In this document: one piece after another, positions 46,201 to 50,671 of the stretch
How positions within the stretch are numbered: the stretch's first letter is position 1
Layout of the letters: the number at the start of each line of letters is the position of its first letter
Source of the DNA: Bacteroidetes bacterium OLB12
GTDB lineage: Bacteria; Bacteroidota; Bacteroidia; Cytophagales; Cyclobacteriaceae
Direction: 5' to 3'
Length of the DNA stretch: 50,671 nt
Assembly: GCA_001567185.1 (NCBI GenBank)
Contig: LNFR01000067.1
Span: 1-50,671 of the forward strand
The notes under the pieces: generated by a model
The model's input: the letters and a program-made list of their open reading frames with translations, nothing else
Told to the model about the DNA's origin: nothing
Databases searched by the model: none
Made by a program: the position numbers and the translations under genes

Positions 46201-46723
46201 ATTGCCTGTTGATGCACAATTAGCTCCGGTAAATGGAATACTTGCTATGGATGTAAATGGCGATTCGTGGACAGATGTATTGTTGGTAGGAAATGATTTC
46301 GGAAACGAAGTTTTCATTGGAAGGTACGATGCGCTTACAGGTGTTACGCTTTTAAATGATCAAAAGGGTGGGTTTACGGTTGCACCAACCCAACGCAGTG
46401 GTTTTTATGTTCCGCATGATGCCAAGGCGCTGGTTCAGATTGCAAAACCTGGAGGTAATTTAATTGTGGCCTCTCAAAACCGCGATAGCCTTAAAGTATT
46501 TACAAACTCAAATTCCGTTATGGCTACGTTTAAGCCAGAACGATTGGATGCGTTTGCCATTCTTACTTTTGCCGATGGCAGGAAGCAAAAAATAGAATTC
46601 TATTATGGGGCAGGGTTTCATTCCCAATCAACAAGGGTAGTAAATATCCCGAAGGAGGTTCTTGAAATCGAGATTATTAATTCAAAAGGTGAGCGTAGAA
46701 AAATTACGCCAAAACCAATCTGA
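43212..46723 (+). CDS. Giant VCBS/FG-GAP and ASPIC-UnbV (CRTAC1-like) lipoprotein, frameshifted
   Basis: Two frames (43212-45278 and 45275-46723) form one protein of about 1170 residues when a base is added at TTTAAA 45257-45262, giving KGNFKAGDKVIGSNEFTEE. The N-terminus is a lipoprotein signal (VVALSFSAC). Many calcium loops follow (DFNNDSIVDL, DINGDGLLDL, DYDKDGDLDL, DLDNDGDLDY, DFDNDGDLDL, DQDGDLDLF), with an ASPIC/UnbV-type segment near GLGTKVYIYYGDQYQYYEHY and RVIWPDGSAQTLKSV. Large proteins of this design often lie beside SusCD genes in Bacteroidota; their function is unproven but surface binding is likely. It starts 12 bases beyond the SusD terminator, and the third Gfo/Idh gene follows by 15 bases. 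Confidence 0.85.
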
Positions 46724-46738
46724 ACGTAAAACAATCCC

Positions 46739-48139
46739 ATGAAAAATACAGAGAAATCGAGCCGTAGAAGTTTTATTAAAAAACTTACGGGCACAGCTGT
46801 GGGCACAGCAATTGGTGCGAATGTGCTGGGAGCTGCTAACCGGGTGGAGGTACTCCAACCGGTAAAACCTGAACGTAAATTTTATGATATCAATAACCAG
46901 GTTAATATAGCGGTAATCGGAATGGGGATAATGGGCTTCAGCAATGCGTACTGGAGTTTGCAGGTACCCGGAGTAAAATTAGTGGCTGTTTGTGATTTAT
47001 ATTCGGGACGGCTGGAAAGAGCGCGTGAAAAGTTTGGTAAGGATTTGTTTGTAACTAAAAATTATAAAGAAATACTAGACCGTAAAGATGTTGATGCAGT
47101 TATTATAGCCACTTCAGACCACTGGCACGATCGCATTTCTATTGAAGCCATGAATAAGGGAAAGCATGTGTATTGCGAAAAACCAATGGTGCACAAGTTA
47201 GAGGAGGGGGCCGAAGTAATTGCAACTCAGAAAAAGACCGGAAAGGTATTTATAGTTGGAAGCCAACGGGTAAGCTCTATCGTAACGCAGAAAACAAAAG
47301 AAATTTTTGAGTCTAAAACCATTGGCGACCTGGTACTGGTAGAAACCTGGATGGATCGGCATAGTGCGAATGGAGCATGGCAATATTCTATTCCAACGGA
47401 TGCTAACCAGAATACAGTAGATTGGGAAAATTTCCAGGGCGATGCACCAAAAAGAGCTTATGATCCGGTAAGATTTTTCAGGTGGCGAAACTATCAGGAT
47501 TATGGAACAGGTGTAGCTGGCGATCTGTTTGTTCATTTGTTTTCGGGGTTGCATGCGGTAACTAGTTCAAAAGGACCAAACCGGATTTTAGCAACAGGTG
47601 GCTTGCGATATTGGAAAGATGGCCGCGATGTACCCGATGTGATTATGGGAATGTATGATTACCCGGAAACCAGGCAACACCCTGCTTTCAATTTGCAGAT
47701 GCGTGTAAACTTTGTGGATGGCAGCGAGAGCGGGGAAGGACTTCGGCTTATTGGTACAGAGGGTGTAATTGATATGGGCTGGAGTTCTGTAAAAGTGATG
47801 CATCATAAAATGCAGAGCGAACCTGGTTATGGTGGTTGGGATTCGTTCGATACATTTTCGGAAGTTCAGCAGAAAGAATATGAAAAGTGGTACAAGGCAA
47901 AGTATCCCCGGAAGCCGGGTACTATTTTGCCCTCCGATCTGGAGTATAAAGCGCCAGAGGACTATAGTGCCAACTTAGATCACCACCTTAATTTCTATAA
48001 GGCCATTCGGGAGAAAGCACCGGTTGTGGAAGACGCGCTGTTTGGAATGCAGGCAGCAGGCCCGGCATTGGCTACCAATAAGAGTTATTTCGATAAGGCC
48101 ATTGTGAAATGGAATCCTGAAACGGCACAACTGGCTTAA
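46739..48139 (+). CDS. Gfo/Idh/MocA oxidoreductase C, Tat-exported
   Basis: This 466-residue oxidoreductase has a twin-arginine signal (KSSRRSFIKKLTGTAVG). The Rossmann loop is VNIAVIGMGIMGFSNAYWSL, and unlike the minus-strand pair it keeps the canonical motif in KHVYCEKPMVHKLEEG. Other conserved parts are ATSDHWHDRISIEAMNKG, RWRNYQDYGTGVAGDLFVH and DLDHHLNFYKAI-like NLDHHLNFYKAIRE. It lies 15 bases downstream of the VCBS gene and probably shares its message. Export and NAD(P) binding are predicted; the substrate is unknown. The stop overlaps the restored stop of the convergent DUF72 gene. Confidence 0.9.
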   Translation: MKNTEKSSRRSFIKKLTGTAVGTAIGANVLGAANRVEVLQPVKPERKFYDINNQVNIAVIGMGIMGFSNAYWSLQVPGVKLVAVCDLYSGRLERAREKFGKDLFVTKNYKEILDRKDVDAVIIATSDHWHDRISIEAMNKGKHVYCEKPMVHKLEEGAEVIATQKKTGKVFIVGSQRVSSIVTQKTKEIFESKTIGDLVLVETWMDRHSANGAWQYSIPTDANQNTVDWENFQGDAPKRAYDPVRFFRWRNYQDYGTGVAGDLFVHLFSGLHAVTSSKGPNRILATGGLRYWKDGRDVPDVIMGMYDYPETRQHPAFNLQMRVNFVDGSESGEGLRLIGTEGVIDMGWSSVKVMHHKMQSEPGYGGWDSFDTFSEVQQKEYEKWYKAKYPRKPGTILPSDLEYKAPEDYSANLDHHLNFYKAIREKAPVVEDALFGMQAAGPALATNKSYFDKAIVKWNPETAQLA

Positions 48140-49036
48140 CCAGCCTTTTCACCCACAAACTCAGGCACCTTTAATTGGGTGCCTATTTTTTTATTCATTT
48201 CAGCGATCAGGTATTTGCATAATTCTGGCGAATGCAGTTCTTCGTGCTGGTGCATAAAAAAAATAGATGTGCTTTATCCCTTTTTCTTTCCACGACTTCA
48301 TCCGCGCTACCCAATCGTCAATCCGGGTATAATCGGTAGGGTGGAGGCCATTGCCAACAAACCGGATAAACGCCTGCGAAGTACTTAACCGCATGTGTAC
48401 ACAATCTCTTCGGGCGCTGGCATCGGTAATTACCGAACCCACCTGGTTTTGCTCCATCATATTAAACAGCGTATCAAAAGCCTCGGTATTGGCATACCAG
48501 TCTTTATGCCTTTGTTCTACAAAAAGCTCAATGTCTTTTGGCAGAGATTCAATAAAGGCTTGTTGTACGTCAAATGATTTTGGTCCCATTTGGGGATGAG
48601 GCATAAGAAATAGCGGGCCCAGGTTTTCTTTGAACTCGTAGATGGCTTCGAAAAATCGATCAACCAATTCGCGGGTTTCCTTTAATCGCTTAATGTGTGT
48701 AATCTGATCTACAAACTTTGGGCAAAACTTAAATCCATCGCCCACTTTACTTTTCCAGGTTTTTATCTGGCTTTTGGTGGGCATCCTGTAAAAGGTGGCA
48801 TTTAGTTCTATACAATTAAAATGGCCTGCATAGTGTTGCAGAAAATCAGCTTGTTTTGTTTTGGGTGGATATATTTTGCCCACCCAATCGGGGCGGCCCC
48901 ACTTGGCGCAGCCTACAAAAACACGGTGTTGTTTTTTTCTTTTAGCCAATACTTTAGCAGTTGCCGGGTGATCGGGGGGCAATGCAAAATCAATGGCTGA
49001 AAGATCAAGTTCAGATTCAACACGACCAAATTGCAT
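48136..49036 (-). CDS. DUF72 family protein, frameshifted near the C-terminus
   Basis: DUF72 proteins have a TIM-barrel-like fold and unknown function. From ATG 49036 conserved motifs are VFVGCAKWGRPDWVGKIYPP, QHYAGHFNCIELNATFYRMP, FKFCPKFVDQITHIKRL, ELFVEQRHKDWY and FIRFVGNGLHPTDYTRIDDW. At A8 48256-48263 the frame slips and ends at 48200. Removing one base restores IYFFMHQHEELHSPELCKYL and runs to a stop at 48136-48138, giving 299 residues with the normal His-rich end. The restored gene overlaps the convergent oxidoreductase stop by four bases. It has a charged N-terminal extension (residues 1-35) before the domain. Confidence 0.85.
48163..48192 (+). terminator. Rho-independent terminator after oxidoreductase C
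   Basis: Arms AGGCACC (48163-48169) and GGTGCCT (48178-48184) with an 8-base loop are followed by A and seven T. The stem lies 24 bases after the stop of oxidoreductase C. It also falls inside the restored C-terminal codons of the convergent DUF72 gene. Confidence 0.75.
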
Positions 49037-49220
49037 AGACTAAGGTTATTTCAACTAAGCTACAACTATAATGGCATGATTCATAATCAACCAGCCGTAT
49101 GACGCGCCTGCTATTTTGAATCATTTGAAAAGCCATTCACTTAGACACAACTATTTATGACTATGCGAGTACGCAAATTGATTAAATTGTAATCCGACTT
49201 GATCTTAACCTGCACTACGC

Positions 49221-49719
49221 TTAGGTTTTAGTAAGGTTCATTTCAATTACGTTCATCCAGGTATTTCCATCAGGAGAAAACTCCCCGGTTTCTCTCCAGG
49301 TGTTTTCAGTAATGGTAATAGTGTATCGCAGTTTTCCCTGTGGTGTACTAAAGCCCCACATGTACTTGCCGGGTGCTGATACTTCAAACCAGGCATCGGT
49401 GGTGCGGCCATCATGCAGGTAGGAGCGGAAGTTAAATTTTTTCTCTTGTGTATTAAAAATTACAATGCCCAATGCATGGTGAACGGTGCGATCGCCCGCT
49501 TTACCAAGCCCTTCAATCAATAATACGGAGCCATCCAGTTTAAATTCAATCTGTTCGTATTGTTGTACTACTTGTGGTTCGCCAGGCCCCATGCGGTAGG
49601 TGGCACTACCTTTCCATTGCCCGGCAAGGGGTTCTAATTTTTTCATTTCTTCTTTATGTGGTTGAGCCATTGATTCTGAACTTAAAACAAAACGCGACCA
49701 GGATAATAAGTGTCTTCAT
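49221..49719 (-). CDS. DUF1579-like secreted protein, frameshifted within the signal peptide
   Basis: The clear part (49670-49221) reads MAQPHKEEMKKLEPLAGQWK, then SVLLIEGLGKAGDRTVHHAL and TENTWRETGEFSPDGNTWMN, a beta-barrel pattern like DUF1579 proteins, which are small secreted or cytosolic calycin-like proteins. Upstream, ATG 49719 opens MKTLIILVAF; removing one base from a T4 run (49684-49687 or 49689-49692) joins it as LSSESMA before QPHKEE. This creates a complete signal peptide with an SMA/Q cleavage site and 165 residues in all. Without the correction the protein would look cytoplasmic. A palindrome lies just upstream. Confidence 0.75.
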
Positions 49720-49725
49720 TATAAA

Positions 49726-49746
49726 TTGGTTTACATTATAAACTAA
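49726..49746. promoter_or_regulatory. Palindromic operator candidate upstream of the DUF1579-like gene
   Basis: Arms TTGGTTTA (49726-49733) and TAAACTAA (49739-49746) are separated by 5 bases, with one mismatch. The arm matches TTAGTTTA at 50656-50663 upstream of the regulator operon. The regulator encoded at 49761-50045 is the obvious candidate binder. Confidence 0.5.
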
Positions 49747-49760
49747 AACTTAAAAAAAAA

Positions 49761-50045
49761 TTATTTGTTGATATACTGTTTCAGTGCGTTTACGTATTCT
49801 TCAAAAGCTTTGATACCGGCTTTGGTAATCTTACTTGTAGTTAGCGGCTTCTTGCCCTTGAAAGATTTTTCTACCGTAATGTATCCGGCTTCTGATAACT
49901 TATCCAACTGCACGCTCAGGTTACCCGCTGTGGAATTTGTTTTTTCCTTTAGCCAGGTAAACTCGGCCGATTCAACACTCATCAACAACGACATAACACC
50001 AAGCCGTAGTTGAGAATGTAATAGGGGATCTAACTCTTTAAGCAT
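49761..50045 (-). CDS. Small winged-helix transcriptional regulator
   Basis: This 94-residue DNA-binding protein has a winged helix-turn-helix of the MarR/ArsR-like type common in Bacteroidota: LDPLLHSQLRLGVMSLLM, the recognition region TAGNLSVQLDKLSEAGYI and the wing VEKSFKGKKPLTTSKITKAG. A short C-terminal helix (FEEYVNALKQYI) probably forms the dimer. It overlaps the membrane protein gene before it by 8 bases, so the two are co-expressed. Palindromes on both sides of the pair suggest autoregulation. No ligand-binding domain is present; the signal may come through the membrane protein. Confidence 0.85.
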   Translation of the reverse strand: MLKELDPLLHSQLRLGVMSLLMSVESAEFTWLKEKTNSTAGNLSVQLDKLSEAGYITVEKSFKGKKPLTTSKITKAGIKAFEEYVNALKQYINK

Positions 50046-50610
50046 GCTTATCGGAATTTTTTAACAGATAGCCAGGTACCAAGTAACCTAATGTTACCGC
50101 AATAGCTGTAAACAGAAATTGATTTTCGTTTTTGGTTAAGAAGATTAGAACTCCGAAAACCCAAAAAACAACTCCGCCATAAATCAAGGGTTTAAACTTT
50201 AATAGTACGCCTGAGATTAAAGTCGGTACAGCGCTCATGGTAACAATTACCGCATTTAGTTGCCAGCCAATTTGGTTACCAAAAATCCAAAGAACGAAAC
50301 AATTAACTCCCAGGCCAATCCATAGCCAGTGATAGATGTTATCCAGATGCGTTGATACAATAGCCCGCTTTCCTTTTCTGAAGCCATAGACCACTGAAAT
50401 AATTGCTGATACAATCGTGAGCAAATACATCAGATAGGGGTTGCTAACATCTGAAAATTTAATGAGCAGGTAAACGCCCAAATTGGCAATTACAATTGTC
50501 CAGCCCCATAGTAAAAAATAGAAACTGTTCTTTTGCATGTTGCCTTTAGCCTGTTGTATCATGGCTGTGATTACATCCAGGCTTTGTTGTGGTGTGAGTT
50601 GGTTTTCCAT
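50038..50610 (-). CDS. Six-helix membrane protein paired with the regulator
   Basis: This 190-residue protein has a cytosolic N-terminus (MENQLTPQQSLDVITAMIQQ) and about six membrane helices (SFYFLLWGWTIVIANLGVYL; YLMYLLTIVSAIISVVYGF; WLWIGLGVNCFVLWIFG; VIVTMSAVPTLISGVLL; YGGVVFWVFGVLIFL; FLFTAIAVTLGYLVPGYLL). The family is uncharacterised, but such proteins often precede small winged-helix regulators in Bacteroidota. It is first in a minus-strand unit with the regulator. A -7 element and an operator-like palindrome lie directly upstream. Confidence 0.75.
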   Translation of the reverse strand: MENQLTPQQSLDVITAMIQQAKGNMQKNSFYFLLWGWTIVIANLGVYLLIKFSDVSNPYLMYLLTIVSAIISVVYGFRKGKRAIVSTHLDNIYHWLWIGLGVNCFVLWIFGNQIGWQLNAVIVTMSAVPTLISGVLLKFKPLIYGGVVFWVFGVLIFLTKNENQFLFTAIAVTLGYLVPGYLLKNSDKHA

Positions 50611-50645
50611 TTGTGTTAAAGTTAGTTTATATGCTGATAACGTTA

Positions 50646-50671
50646 CAAATGTAAATTAGTTTATATTATAA
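50646..50671 (-). promoter_or_regulatory. -7 element with overlapping operator half at the window edge
   Basis: On the minus strand TACATTTG (50653-50646) matches TAnnTTTG, 35 bases before ATG 50610. Directly upstream of it, TTAGTTTA (50656-50663), five bases and TAA (50669-50671) match the left arm, spacer and first three bases of the right arm of the palindrome at 49726-49746; the window ends there. An operator between -33 and -7 would give repression. A further half copy TTAGTTTA lies at 50622-50629. Confidence 0.5.

Noticed and set aside
49071-49136. Imperfect inverted repeat (ATGGCATGATTC against GAATCAT and GCCAT) upstream of the DUF72 gene
   Set aside because: The arms are interrupted by unequal insertions and the loop is long, so a functional hairpin is not supported.
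1-50671. tRNA or rRNA genes
   Set aside because: No cloverleaf-like arrangement with a TTCGA-type T-loop or rRNA signature was found by eye in the intergenic spaces; a covariance-model search would be decisive.

Overview
The window looks like a chromosomal segment of a Bacteroidota bacterium, most likely a member of Cytophagales. The support is: a type IX secretion (T9SS) type B cargo protein and a T9SS plug protein, a SusC/SusD pair, many lipoproteins and FG-GAP/VCBS proteins, a four-helix-bundle MCP-domain protein of a kind common in Cytophagales, and several upstream sites matching the Bacteroidota promoter form TTG-N19-21-TAnnTTTG. Shine-Dalgarno sequences are mostly weak or absent. No rRNA, tRNA or CRISPR array was found. 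| Layout. 1-0.54 kb: the 3' part of an IS30-family transposase. 0.57-5.7 kb: a lipoprotein, an SGNH hydrolase, then a TesA-like esterase divergent from a YbbA/YbbP-like ABC exporter, the gene order known from E. coli. 5.7-10.8 kb (minus): an MCP four-helix protein, an FG-GAP/VCBS protein and a 1021-residue lipoprotein joining a sorbosone-dehydrogenase-like propeller, HEAT-like repeats and cytochrome c. 11.0-14.3 kb: a large T9SS cargo protein. 14.3-16.8 kb: an accessory patch with three copies of a hairpin repeat around a membrane protein and a VapBC-like toxin-antitoxin pair. 16.8-19.0 kb: a lipoprotein and a polytopic membrane protein. 19.2-24.4 kb: ychF, an orphan cas6, the T9SS plug gene, and an ECF sigma factor with a membrane-anchored anti-sigma/barrel partner. 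24.5-29.2 kb: an ABC-F ATPase, a sugar-dehydrogenase-like lipoprotein, two secreted proteins and a dCMP deaminase. 29.4-48.1 kb: a carbohydrate locus. 48.1-50.6 kb: a DUF72 protein, a DUF1579-like secreted protein and a small regulator/membrane-protein unit. | The carbohydrate locus reads as an oxidoreductase-based utilisation locus. It has SusC and SusD for uptake, a LacI-type regulator with a candidate operator, a GMC oxidoreductase with its small subunit, three Gfo/Idh/MocA oxidoreductases with twin-arginine signals, and a very large VCBS/ASPIC protein, but no recognisable glycoside hydrolase or lyase. Oxidative sugar processing in the periplasm is the inferred theme. | A strong technical signal runs through the window. 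Nine genes (vapC, an HCO-like membrane protein, the T9SS plug, an ABC-F ATPase, yidD, cysS, the VCBS protein, a DUF72 protein and a DUF1579-like protein) are each broken by one single-base indel, nearly all in short A/T homopolymers, and a one-base correction restores a family-typical protein each time. cysS is essential and is split inside its KMSKS motif, so residual sequencing indels are the simplest explanation. These genes are annotated over their restored spans. The orphan cas6, the oxidoreductase-rich SusCD locus and a palindromic operator cut by the right window edge are the best biological leads.
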